The notes under the pieces were generated by a model, which was not told the origin of the DNA, did not search any database, and saw only the letters and a list, made by a program, of their open reading frames with translations. From positions 1-9,304 of the forward strand of contig CAZMRA010000202.1 of the NCBI GenBank assembly GCA_964568485.1: 9,304 bases of DNA. Reading direction: 5' to 3'. Source of the stretch: CFX5 sp964568485. GTDB lineage: Bacteria; Chloroflexota; Anaerolineae; Caldilineales; Caldilineaceae. Positions 1 through 6,750 of the stretch are shown here, piece by piece; positions within the stretch are counted from its first letter, which is position 1, and each line of letters begins with the position of its first letter. Both the position numbers and the translations under genes were made by a program.

Positions 1-729
1 ATCCGGGCCGGGAAACATGTTTGGGTGGAAAAGCCACTCACCTACAGCTATGAAGAAGCGGCTGGTTTGGCTGCTCTAGCCCAGCAACAAAATTGCGCCG
101 TGGTGATTGGCAATCAATATCAATACCATCCGCTGGAGCGCCAATTGCAAGCGCTGGTGCAGAGCGAACGCTACGGCAAGGCCTTTCATGTCAGCTATTT
201 GCACCACCGCTATCGACCGGAGATGCGCGCCTTTACTGGTGAATACCCCGCGTTGTGGGAACAAGGGGTGCACTCGCTCAACTCGATCTTGGCGATCCTC
301 GGCAACCCCGATCTGCGCACGGTCTATGCGCTAGGCTTGCGGCCGCCCCATTCGCAATACAACAGTGACACAGTCACCAATGTGCTGACCGAGTTTGCCA
401 ATGGCGTCCAAGCGCACTTGCTGGTTACCTTTGACTCGCAGCGCAGCGATTGGTCGATCCGCGTGGAGTGTGAACAAGCTGCCCTCTTATTGCAGGCGGA
501 TGGCTGGGATCGCAGTGTGATCGAAGTGTTGGCCGGGGAGAAGGTCATCGAGCGGATTGGCCCAGCCGAGATCAACGATCCGCTGGCGCGTGACCCGCAT
601 GGCGCATTTTACGCAGCCATCACTACGGGGCAGAGCACCCCAACATCGATCGAAACCAACCTCAAAACCATCCAGTGGATTGATGCCGCGGTGCGTTCGT
701 TGCGCAGCGGCGGCGTGATCCAGTGTTAG
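1..729 (+). CDS. Gfo/Idh/MocA family oxidoreductase, C-terminal part (partial)
   Basis: The reading frame is open from the first base, so the start lies outside the window; 242 residues are visible. The first visible residues (AGKHVWVEKPL) are the family hallmark that closes the NAD(P)-binding Rossmann domain, with the EKP motif at visible residues 10-12; its Lys usually contacts substrate and cofactor. The remainder is the alpha/beta C-terminal domain. It starts with the NQYQYHP segment, and GVHSLN supplies a His (visible residue 91) at the place where the family usually has a catalytic or substrate-binding His. About 120 N-terminal residues are therefore missing, including the GxGxxG nucleotide loop. 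Family members are cytoplasmic NAD(P)-dependent dehydrogenases of sugars, inositols and related polyols. The substrate cannot be read from this fragment. The neighbour 24 bases downstream is a PmoA-like protein, a frequent companion of such dehydrogenases in carbohydrate gene clusters, and the two are probably co-transcribed. Confidence 0.9.
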   Translation: MRAGKHVWVEKPLTYSYEEAAGLAALAQQQNCAVVIGNQYQYHPLERQLQALVQSERYGKAFHVSYLHHRYRPEMRAFTGEYPALWEQGVHSLNSILAILGNPDLRTVYALGLRPPHSQYNSDTVTNVLTEFANGVQAHLLVTFDSQRSDWSIRVECEQAALLLQADGWDRSVIEVLAGEKVIERIGPAEINDPLARDPHGAFYAAITTGQSTPTSIETNLKTIQWIDAAVRSLRSGGVIQC

Positions 730-743
730 CAGCGATCTTAAAT

Positions 744-747
744 AGGA
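744..747 (+). promoter_or_regulatory. Ribosome binding site of the PmoA-like gene
   Basis: AGGA lies six bases before the ATG at 754 and supports that start. The sequence between the preceding stop (727-729) and this site is too short for an obvious independent promoter, which fits co-transcription. Confidence 0.5.
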
Positions 748-753
748 TTTCCC

Positions 754-1566
754 ATGGCTTACGATGTAATCAACTACAACGCTCGGCTTTGGATCACCAA
801 CAATGGTCGGTTGTTGGCCGGGTATGCCGCCAATGAATTACGCGGCTATGTCTTTCCGCTCTATACGCCGAATGGAGCGCTAGTTTTGCAGGAATGTCCG
901 CCGGATCACCCGCATCATCAAGGGATTTGCACCGGTCTGGAGATTGATGGGCATGATCTCTGGAATGCTGGTTCGTTTGGCAAACCCCGGCACCGCCAAA
1001 CCTTGCAGCCAAGCTTGAGCGAACTAGAGCCGGCGATCTCGTCCGATGGGGTGACGCTCCACCATGCGGTGCGTTGGGAGACAATTGAGGGTGAAGAACT
1101 GCTGCGCGAGACGCGTACAGTACGCATCCGCAGCGCGGCAGATTGCACGGTGGTTGAATGGCAATCCACCTTTGGCCATCCTGAAAAAGTTGTGAATCTG
1201 GGCCAAACCAAAGAATCGGGCATTGGTGTGCGGGTGCCACCCCACTGGGAAACGCGCTTTGGTGGGCAGATCCGCAACGCACAGGGGGATGTGGGCGAGC
1301 CCAATTGCTTCGACAAACTCTCCCCTTGGCTCAACGTCGAAGGGCGTGTGGTCGGTGAGACGAGCGCTGGTGTGCTCTTTGTGCCGGCGCCCGAGAGTGA
1401 ACAATGCCTGTGGTTTACGCGCGATTATGGTCTGCATGTCTACAACCCAGCGCGCCATCACCCCTTCACCTTACAACGCGGCGAGCAGATCACCTGGAAG
1501 GTGAAGGTAGTCGCTTATGATGGTGCCCGCAGTGTAGAGACGCTTCACCAATTAGCCGCGAGTTAA
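754..1566 (+). CDS. PmoA-like (DUF6807) family protein
   Basis: This 270-residue protein matches the family often labelled 'methane oxygenase PmoA' (DUF6807). That label is misleading: these are soluble beta-rich proteins found with carbohydrate genes, not subunits of particulate methane monooxygenase, and no transmembrane segments are seen here. The recognisable signature is Arg-Gly-Tyr-Val-Phe-Pro-Leu-Tyr-Thr-Pro followed by DHPHHQGI at residues 51-58, a His-rich motif that could bind metal or a sugar. Near the C-terminus, NPARHHPFTLQRGE followed by a beta strand ending in AYDG is also typical of the family. There is no signal peptide, so it should be cytoplasmic. Its molecular function is not established as far as I know; a role in sugar or glycoside turnover beside the upstream dehydrogenase is an inference from context. 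Length is within the usual range, and a hairpin just after the stop may end the transcript. Confidence 0.85.
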   Translation: MAYDVINYNARLWITNNGRLLAGYAANELRGYVFPLYTPNGALVLQECPPDHPHHQGICTGLEIDGHDLWNAGSFGKPRHRQTLQPSLSELEPAISSDGVTLHHAVRWETIEGEELLRETRTVRIRSAADCTVVEWQSTFGHPEKVVNLGQTKESGIGVRVPPHWETRFGGQIRNAQGDVGEPNCFDKLSPWLNVEGRVVGETSAGVLFVPAPESEQCLWFTRDYGLHVYNPARHHPFTLQRGEQITWKVKVVAYDGARSVETLHQLAAS

Positions 1567-1575
1567 CTGTACTTC

Positions 1576-1613
1576 GGGACAGGCCTTCTCTGTCCTAATT
1601 TGTCTTCTCTTTT
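1576..1613 (+). terminator. Possible Rho-independent terminator after the PmoA-like gene
   Basis: GGACAG (1577-1582) pairs with CTGTCC (1590-1595) around a seven-base loop, and a G-T pair at 1576/1596 can extend the stem. A T-rich but interrupted tail (1596-1613) follows. It begins ten bases after the stop codon of the PmoA-like gene. The stem is short and the tail imperfect, so this is a moderate call. Confidence 0.45.
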
Positions 1614-1632
1614 GGGCTAACTTAAGGTATCT

Positions 1633-1685
1633 TGTAGCAAGTTAGCTACAGTAGCAGCCAGGCTTTGATGAGAGGCCTGGCTGCT
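1633..1685 (+). promoter_or_regulatory. Tandem hairpins with alternative pairing in the MFS gene leader
   Basis: Two inverted repeats precede the MFS gene. The first pairs TGTAGC (1633-1638) with GCTACA (1645-1650). The second is a perfect 11-bp stem, AGCAGCCAGGC (1653-1663) with GCCTGGCTGCT (1675-1685), loop 1664-1674. GTAGC occurs both at 1634-1638 and 1651-1655, so the arm GCTAC at 1645-1649 could in principle pair with either copy, and the second copy overlaps the base of the large stem. This is the layout expected of mutually exclusive structures. No T-run follows the large stem, so it is not a convincing intrinsic terminator. Confidence 0.45.
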
Positions 1686-1703
1686 TGGATATTTCTCCAG
1701 TAA
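1668..1703 (+). CDS. Candidate 11-residue leader peptide (MRGLAAWIFLQ)
   Basis: A short open frame starts with ATG at 1668 and stops with TAA at 1701-1703, twelve bases before the MFS start codon. Its ATG lies in the loop of the 11-bp hairpin, and its first codons run through the right arm of that stem, so translating it would melt the hairpin. AGG at 1660-1662, five bases upstream, is a weak possible ribosome binding site. Short leader peptides that couple ribosome stalling to expression are known before some efflux and antibiotic-resistance genes, such as cmlA and erm. An ORF this short can arise by chance, and nothing here proves translation. Confidence 0.25.
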   Translation: MRGLAAWIFLQ

Positions 1704-1715
1704 AGAGTGAGACTG

Positions 1716-3176
1716 ATGAATCCGACATCTCCTGTTATTGATTACAGCCGCAAGTGGTATGTCATGGCTGCGGTAGCGATGAGCATCTTTTTGGCGACCA
1801 TTGATGGCTCGATTGTCAATCTGGCCTTGCCCACTCTGGTGCGCGAATTAAACACCTCCTTTGCCGCGGTGCAATGGGTTGTCCTGTCTTATCTGTTGAC
1901 TGTCACCACGCTCATGCTCGGCATCGGGCGTCTGGCCGACATCCGCGGCAAGAAGATGATCTATTTGCTCGGCTTTGTGGTATTTACCATCGGCTCGGTG
2001 CTTTGCGCCTTAGCGCCGACGGTTGGCTGGTTGATTGGCTTTCGGATTGTGCAGGCCGCAGGCGGCGCGATGGTGATGGCCCTGGGTGCGGCCATTGTCA
2101 CCGAGGCCTTTCCCCCGCAAGAGCGCGGCAAGGCATTGGGCATCATCGGTTCGATGGTTTCGTTGGGCATTGTGACTGGGCCGCTGTTGGGCGGCGTGCT
2201 GATCGCTGTCCTCTCGTGGCACTGGATCTTTCTGGTCAACTTGCCGATCGGGATTGTGGGCACATGGATGGCTCAGCGCTTTGTGCCCGACATTCAGCCA
2301 GCTGGCGGCCAGCGCTTTGACTTTGCTGGTGCCTCGACCCTCTTTATCAGCTTGATGGGGCTATTGCTCGGCTTGACCATCGCCCAGGAAGCGGGATTTA
2401 CCAATCCCACCTCATTGGCGCTCTTTGTCGTCTGGATTGTGTTCTTGCTGCTCTTTATCCGCATTGAATTGCGCAGCAGCGAGCCGATGATCGATCTGCG
2501 GCTCTTCCGCAATCGCATCTTTCGGGTCAATCTCGGTACCGGTTTTCTGACCTTCTTAGCCATCTCCGGGACCATGATTTTGATGCCCTTCTATTTGGAG
2601 AACATGCTGGGTTATCCGATCCAGCTGATCGGCCCCTTGCAGGCTGCAGTGCCCGTGATGCTGGGGATCTTGGCGCCAGTGTCGGGCATCTTGTCGGATC
2701 GCTATGGCTCGCGGCGAATCACCGTGTTGGGGCTGCTGGTGCTGGTCATTGCTTATGTGATCCTCTCCACCTTGAGTACGGAGACGACGACCCTCGGCTA
2801 TATTTTGCGGATGTTGCCGCTGGGGCTAGGCATGGGCATCTTTCAATCGCCCAACAACAGTGCGGTCATGGGTGCGGTGCCGCGTGAACGGTTGGGGATC
2901 GCTTCGGGGCTGCTCTCCATGACACGTACGCTAGGCCAGACCGTTGGGATTGCTGTGCTAGGGACGATCTGGGCCGGGCAAGTAGCGGCGCGCTCAGGAG
3001 AAAGTGTCAGCGGTGGTGCTACCAATGCCTCGGCGGTGGTGCAAGTGGCCGCGATGCGCGACACCATCTGGCTGGTCGTCGGGCTGCTGGCGATCGCCTT
3101 GGCCATTGCCGTCTGGGCCTGGTGGCAAGAGAGCCACTCAGACCCAGCAGAAGGGGAAAATCGATTAAGTCCATAA
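1716..3176 (+). CDS. MFS transporter, DHA2 (EmrB/QacA-type) drug:proton antiporter
   Basis: This 486-residue membrane protein has the layout of the 14-helix DHA2 subfamily. Helix 1 carries LATIDGSIVNLALP with an Asp at residue 30, the usual family motif. The cytoplasmic loop 2-3 has motif A, GRLADIRGKK (residues 71-80). Helix 4 has the motif B Arg (R110) followed by QAAGGA. Helix 5 holds the antiporter motif C, LGIVTGPLLGG (150-160), and WHWIFLVNLPIG (168-179) is characteristic of EmrB-like proteins. Hydrophobic segments continue to the C-terminus, which ends in a short charged tail. It probably exports hydrophobic or amphipathic compounds in exchange for protons across the cytoplasmic membrane; the substrate cannot be inferred. 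I chose the ATG at 1716; a GTG at 1707 would add three residues. A purine-rich stretch at 1702-1712 serves as the ribosome binding region. Its leader has hairpins and a possible leader peptide, suggesting regulated expression. No TetR or MarR regulator is adjacent. Confidence 0.92.
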   Translation: MNPTSPVIDYSRKWYVMAAVAMSIFLATIDGSIVNLALPTLVRELNTSFAAVQWVVLSYLLTVTTLMLGIGRLADIRGKKMIYLLGFVVFTIGSVLCALAPTVGWLIGFRIVQAAGGAMVMALGAAIVTEAFPPQERGKALGIIGSMVSLGIVTGPLLGGVLIAVLSWHWIFLVNLPIGIVGTWMAQRFVPDIQPAGGQRFDFAGASTLFISLMGLLLGLTIAQEAGFTNPTSLALFVVWIVFLLLFIRIELRSSEPMIDLRLFRNRIFRVNLGTGFLTFLAISGTMILMPFYLENMLGYPIQLIGPLQAAVPVMLGILAPVSGILSDRYGSRRITVLGLLVLVIAYVILSTLSTETTTLGYILRMLPLGLGMGIFQSPNNSAVMGAVPRERLGIASGLLSMTRTLGQTVGIAVLGTIWAGQVAARSGESVSGGATNASAVVQVAAMRDTIWLVVGLLAIALAIAVWAWWQESHSDPAEGENRLSP

Positions 3177-3210
3177 GGGCAGTGCAGGTGATTTCTACAA
3201 CACATAAAGG

Positions 3211-3260
3211 AGTAAATCAAAAGGCTCGCAGACATTAGTCCACGAGCCTTTTGATTTACT
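3211..3260. terminator. Bidirectional Rho-independent terminator
   Basis: AGTAAATCAAAAGGCTCG (3211-3228) is exactly complementary to 3243-3260, an 18-bp perfect stem. Inside the 14-base loop, GAC (3231-3233) and GTC (3238-3240) can pair again around ATTA. The inner stem is GC-rich and the outer stem holds A and T runs, so transcription from either side makes a GC-rich hairpin followed by U-rich RNA. It lies in the 103-base gap between the stop of the MFS gene (plus strand) and the stop of the surface-protein gene (minus strand), exactly where a shared terminator of two convergent genes is expected. Confidence 0.9.
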
Positions 3261-3279
3261 TGTGCCTATTCATGGTCGG

Positions 3280-6200
3280 CTACTGGCTGATGAAGGGCAG
3301 GAAGAGTTGGTAATTGCCCTTGCCCGGCTGATTAGGTGTTGGATCGGGGGCTTGTATCGTCACCTGTAGCGCACTGGGCGCCTGATCGGCATAGTACGGA
3401 TCGTCACTCTGCACCGTATGCATCACTTGCCCAGCGCCCACACTGAGCGCGGTGAGGGTGACGGTCTGGGGTTGATACCAGTTGTCGGGTGTGAAGCGTA
3501 GGCAGGCCATGGTGGGATCACTCGGCTCACAACTTTGGTTGACACGCAAGGATGCAGGCACGCTGAGTTCGATCACCACCGGTGCCGTGGGTTGGCTGGT
3601 CAATTGCACTTGATAGGTTGCGGTCTGATCGACGGTAAGGGTGAGCGTGGTGGACGTGAGAAGAATCCCCGCCTGGTCATCATCCACGACCGTGATCACT
3701 AAGGTCTGCGCGGGCAGGGCGGCATAGGCCGGGTCCGCGCTCTGAATGGTGTGGGTGAGCGACACGGTATAGGACTCGCCCTGATCAATGGCGTTGTCAA
3801 TCGCACTTAACGCGACCGTCTGTGGTTGTTGCCAGTTATCAGCGGTGAAGGTCAGCGTTACTGGGGAGACGCTGAGGTACTGCTCATCCGTCGTGAGATG
3901 GACGGCCACTGGGCTGCTCGGTGCGGTGGCCAAACGAACGGTATAGTTCAGGGTGGCGCTGTTCACATTCGCTGCTTGGGCGGCTGTTTCATTCAGCAGC
4001 AAGGCTGAGGGCAATTCAAAGTGTAAGGCTGCTTGACTGTTGGTGATGGTGCAGGTACCGCCGCTGCCATCAACCGTCACCGTAATTTGACCATTGACCA
4101 AGGTACAAATGCCATCCGTACCGACAGCGGTATAACCTGCCGGGCCATGTTCGCTGACGACGTAGCTCCCAACCTCCAGGGCAACAGTTTCACCATGGGC
4201 AATCGGCGTTGGATCGTCAGCCAGGGTAAAGTTCCAGTCGCTCGGTTGGGCTGTGCCATCAAGCACCTGCTTCATAAAGGTGACGACCGCGGTGTTACGG
4301 GTATTGGTGATGGTGCAGGTGCCACCAGCCTTGGTAACGGTCAGCTCAAACTGGCCGTTGACCAGGGCACACACCCCGCTCGCACTGGTTAGCGTGTATT
4401 CCGCTGGGCCGATTTCCTCGATCAGATAGTTGCCCGTATCCAGCGTGATCGTCTGGTTGGTGCTGATGGTTGTTGGCAGGTTGGCGCCAGCCGGTCCACT
4501 CGTAGCGCTGAAGGTCCAATCTGCTGGGCTGGCGCTGCCACCGATCACCTGCTTGATCAAAGTGACAGTTCCCGTATTGCGGGTGTTGGTGATGGTGCAG
4601 GTGCCATCAGCGTTGGTGACGGTCAACTCAATCTGACCATTGACTAGGGCACACACGCCACTCGCTCCGGTCAGCGTGTACTCTGCTGGTCCGCTTTCGC
4701 TGATCAGGTAGCTGCCCACGGTCAAAGTGACGGTTTCACCATGGGCAATCGGCGTGGGATTGCTATCCATTGTAAAGGACCAATCCCCCGGACTGGCTGC
4801 ACCGCCAACCACTTGCTTCATGAAAGTGACCGGCCCGGTATTGCGGGTGTTGGTGATGATACAGGTGCCACCTGCAGGTATTACCGTCAATTCGAGCTGT
4901 CCGTTGTTCAGCGCGCAGGCGCCGCTGGCTCCGGTTAGGATATAGTCCGCCGGGCCAACTTCGCTCACCAGATAGCTCCCCACGGTCAAGGTAACAGTTT
5001 CGCCATGGGCAATTGCCCCAGGTTCTCCAGCGATAGTGAACTGCCACTCACTGGGATCAGCCGAGCCCACAGCCACCTGTTTGCTGAAGGTGATTGGCGC
5101 GCGGTCAACTTCATAGGCGCCGATGTCACAGCGTTGGCCTTGTGGACGAGCAACACCGCGTTGATCGAGGTTATTGGTCAAGTCGGCGCAGATGGTGTTA
5201 TCGGCGGCATCAATCGCCGGGCTATTCGGCCGCAGGGCATGGGTAAAGGTGGGCCCGTCATTGTCTTGCAGTGGGCCGAGCTGCGGATCCACGCCGATAA
5301 TGTTGCCATCGGTGTCGCCGGTCAATCCGCAAGCATTAGCAGCATCTGCGATTAGCGAATGGCTGAAGGCGCTATTGCCTGCGATAAGTACACAGTCACC
5401 AGTGCTGGAGTTGCCGGCAATGATGGTGTTACGCACCGTGAGCGTGCTATCGCTGTTAGCATTATAGATGCCAGCACCACCGCCAGGGGTAAAGAGCGAA
5501 CCATAGGCGCTGTTGTAGCTAATGGTGCTGTTGGTCACGGTCAGGTAGCCACTGTTATAGACGCCACCACCATAGCCACCATTATCGAGGGACCCAGAGA
5601 GGGACCCAGAGGCAGTATTGTAGCTGATGGTGTTGTTGGTCACAGTCAGATGACCCGTATTATAGATGCCGCCACCATAGCCCACGACAATGAAACCTGC
5701 ATGAGCGTTGTTGTGAGCGATGGTACTGCTCCTCGCGGTTGCGTGTCCGGTATTGTAGATAGCCCCCCCAGAGCTGCTCTCAGTGCCAAATACATAGTTC
5801 CCGTTGAAGGTGCTGTTGGTCACGGTCAGGTAGCCACTGTTAGTGATGCCCCCGCCAGAACCGTTGCCCGTGGTATTACTATTAGCGTTGTTGGCATTGA
5901 AGGTGGTGTTTGTCACAGTCACGTGTTCCGAATTAAAGACAGCCCCCCCAGAGCTACCGAGTCCACCAGCAGCACTATTGGCGTTGAAGGTGCTGTGGAA
6001 CACGGTCAAGTGACCAATATTATAGATGGCACCACCTGACGCATTGCCCTCGCTGTTGGCAGTATTGTAGCTGATGGTGCTGTGGGTGATAGTCAGCTGG
6101 CCAATATTATAGATACCACCACCGGCACCAACTCCTAGAGGAGAACCATCGGCCTTGTTGCTGCTAATGGTACTGTCAAGTAAGTTGAGCATGCCCTGGT

Positions 6201-6633
6201 TGCGGATGCCAGCTCCGTTATTGATATTCCCGCGCGTGATTGTGATCGCCTGCATTGTGACAACCGTGGCAGCGCGAATCTCAAAGGGGCGTACATCGGG
6301 TAGGTTTTTTCCATCGACAGTGTGAGTGGCGCCAACCAAGCGTAGGCTGACGCCGTCCGTATTGTTTTCGATGGGCATGCTTGAGGCGGTGAGGTCGATA
6401 TTGCTCACCAGCTCGATCACTCGCTCGCCTGGGGTGGTTGCTATATTGAAACAATGAATCGCATTATTCAGCTGAGCCTCGTTAGCCACGGTCATCGTTA
6501 GTTCACAGTCGATCTGGCTGAGCGGTGCAGCTTGGGCTGGCGCGGGCATGAGCATCAATCCGGTTAGTAGCAGGAGCATGAGCCAGAGGAACTGATAAAG
6601 GAAGTTGGTTTGTCGTTGACAATATTTAGGCAT
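3280..6633 (-). CDS. Large secreted multidomain protein: parallel beta-helix, four Ig-like repeats, Calx-beta-like modules
   Basis: The product has 1117 residues. I chose the ATG at 6633 because an AAGGAGG ribosome binding site precedes it and a signal peptide starts right there; an in-frame ATG at 6696 would put 21 extra residues before the signal. Order of parts: signal peptide (hydrophobic core about 12-29, AQA cleavage near 35); right-handed parallel beta-helix with about nine rungs of the GGxIYNxGxLTVTxSTxxxN type (about 140-415); a choice-of-anchor-Q-like end with NSPAIDAAD, DQRGVARPQG and CDIGAYE (449-509); four tandem repeats of 86-94 residues (513-869) ; two Calx-beta-like modules (870-989 and 990-1095), each with a DNWxQPQTV motif; a proline-rich linker (1096-1107); and the C-terminal YQLFLPFISQ. 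The protein should be exported and surface-bound or released; adhesion or glycan binding is plausible but not shown. There is no LPXTG motif and no catalytic site that I recognise. It is an apparently single-gene unit, with a long leader upstream and a shared terminator downstream. Confidence 0.9.
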   Translation of the reverse strand: MPKYCQRQTNFLYQFLWLMLLLLTGLMLMPAPAQAAPLSQIDCELTMTVANEAQLNNAIHCFNIATTPGERVIELVSNIDLTASSMPIENNTDGVSLRLVGATHTVDGKNLPDVRPFEIRAATVVTMQAITITRGNINNGAGIRNQGMLNLLDSTISSNKADGSPLGVGAGGGIYNIGQLTITHSTISYNTANSEGNASGGAIYNIGHLTVFHSTFNANSAAGGLGSSGGAVFNSEHVTVTNTTFNANNANSNTTGNGSGGGITNSGYLTVTNSTFNGNYVFGTESSSGGAIYNTGHATARSSTIAHNNAHAGFIVVGYGGGIYNTGHLTVTNNTISYNTASGSLSGSLDNGGYGGGVYNSGYLTVTNSTISYNSAYGSLFTPGGGAGIYNANSDSTLTVRNTIIAGNSSTGDCVLIAGNSAFSHSLIADAANACGLTGDTDGNIIGVDPQLGPLQDNDGPTFTHALRPNSPAIDAADNTICADLTNNLDQRGVARPQGQRCDIGAYEVDRAPITFSKQVAVGSADPSEWQFTIAGEPGAIAHGETVTLTVGSYLVSEVGPADYILTGASGACALNNGQLELTVIPAGGTCIITNTRNTGPVTFMKQVVGGAASPGDWSFTMDSNPTPIAHGETVTLTVGSYLISESGPAEYTLTGASGVCALVNGQIELTVTNADGTCTITNTRNTGTVTLIKQVIGGSASPADWTFSATSGPAGANLPTTISTNQTITLDTGNYLIEEIGPAEYTLTSASGVCALVNGQFELTVTKAGGTCTITNTRNTAVVTFMKQVLDGTAQPSDWNFTLADDPTPIAHGETVALEVGSYVVSEHGPAGYTAVGTDGICTLVNGQITVTVDGSGGTCTITNSQAALHFELPSALLLNETAAQAANVNSATLNYTVRLATAPSSPVAVHLTTDEQYLSVSPVTLTFTADNWQQPQTVALSAIDNAIDQGESYTVSLTHTIQSADPAYAALPAQTLVITVVDDDQAGILLTSTTLTLTVDQTATYQVQLTSQPTAPVVIELSVPASLRVNQSCEPSDPTMACLRFTPDNWYQPQTVTLTALSVGAGQVMHTVQSDDPYYADQAPSALQVTIQAPDPTPNQPGKGNYQLFLPFISQ
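3283..3348 (-). other. Proline-rich linker and LP-containing C-terminal tail of the surface protein
   Basis: The last 22 residues of the surface protein form a proline-rich linker (residues 1096-1107, with PDPTPNQPGKG) and a short aromatic/hydrophobic end, YQLFLPFISQ. The sequence shows directly that the tail is separated from the last beta module by this linker. I recall similar short ends (aromatic residue, then LP plus hydrophobic residues) on many secreted Chloroflexota proteins. A sorting or anchoring role is an inference. Confidence 0.4.
4030..5097 (-). repeat. Four tandem coding repeats (prealbumin-like/Cna-B-like modules)
   Basis: Four direct repeats encode modules of 88, 88, 94 and about 87 residues: 4834-5097, 4570-4833, 4288-4569 and 4030-4287, read on the minus strand. 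Each runs from (V/I)T(F/L)xKQV through a W-x-F strand, GSYLxSExGPAxY, Cys-x10+-Cys and ends in ITNTRN or ITNSQ. Every copy keeps the Lys of KQV, the Glu before GPA, the Asn of ITN and two Cys. The third copy differs: it lacks the IAHGETV segment and has a six-residue-longer loop there. The pattern suggests an Ig-like or prealbumin-like fold of the Cna-B/SpaA type, produced by internal duplication. Confidence 0.85.
5390..6215 (-). repeat. Beta-helix rung repeats (about nine copies)
   Basis: The coding sequence repeats a unit of variable spacing (about 26-36 codons) whose core is GGxIYNxGxLTVTxSTxxxN. About nine cores can be counted, from NQGMLNLLDSTISSN near 6211 to LTVRNTIIAGN near 5410. The lengths between cores vary through Gly/Ser/Asn/Ala-rich loops. 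At DNA level the core recurs with only a few changes, for example the tracts around 5520-5560, 5630-5665 and 5815-5850. This is a stacked parallel beta-helix with an Asn ladder. It is protein-coding and not a CRISPR array, as the units have no constant spacer length. Confidence 0.85.
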
Positions 6634-6637
6634 GATC

Positions 6638-6644
6638 CCTCCTT
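6638..6644 (-). promoter_or_regulatory. Strong ribosome binding site that decides the surface-protein start
   Basis: On the minus strand AAGGAGG ends four bases before the ATG at 6633. It is the best Shine-Dalgarno match near any start in this window and argues for the start at 6633 over the in-frame ATG at 6696. Confidence 0.8.
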
Positions 6645-6750
6645 GTCTGGGTAGTGACCCAACAATGTGTAATTGATATGATTGTGTCCTAAACAAGACG
6701 GAGACGGATGGGGTGTTCTAAGCAGACTGAACAGGACCGCTTACTTCTAT

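Noticed and set aside
794..1461. Long minus-strand open frames opposite the PmoA-like gene
   Set aside because: They overlap a well-supported family gene, carry no recognisable motif and have Arg/Pro/Ser-rich compositions typical of antisense frames.
1596..1640. A sigma70-type promoter for the MFS gene (TTGTCT near 1600, TATCTT at 1628-1633)
   Set aside because: The spacing does not fit: about 22 bases between these hexamers, and the hexamer 17 bases after TTGTCT is a poor -10 match. I could not support a specific promoter.
3283..3312. LPFIS at the C-terminus as a sortase LPXTG signal
   Set aside because: It lacks the Thr-Gly, the following hydrophobic helix and the positively charged end that a sortase substrate needs.
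5359..6039. A 226-codon open frame on the plus strand opposite the beta-helix region
   Set aside because: It is antisense to the rung repeats; its length follows from the repeated codon pattern. It has no ribosome site, no recognisable domain and a composition that mirrors the repeat.
5390..6215. Regular repeats resembling a CRISPR array
   Set aside because: The repeats are coding, diverged, of uneven spacing and translate into beta-helix rungs; there are no cas genes nearby.
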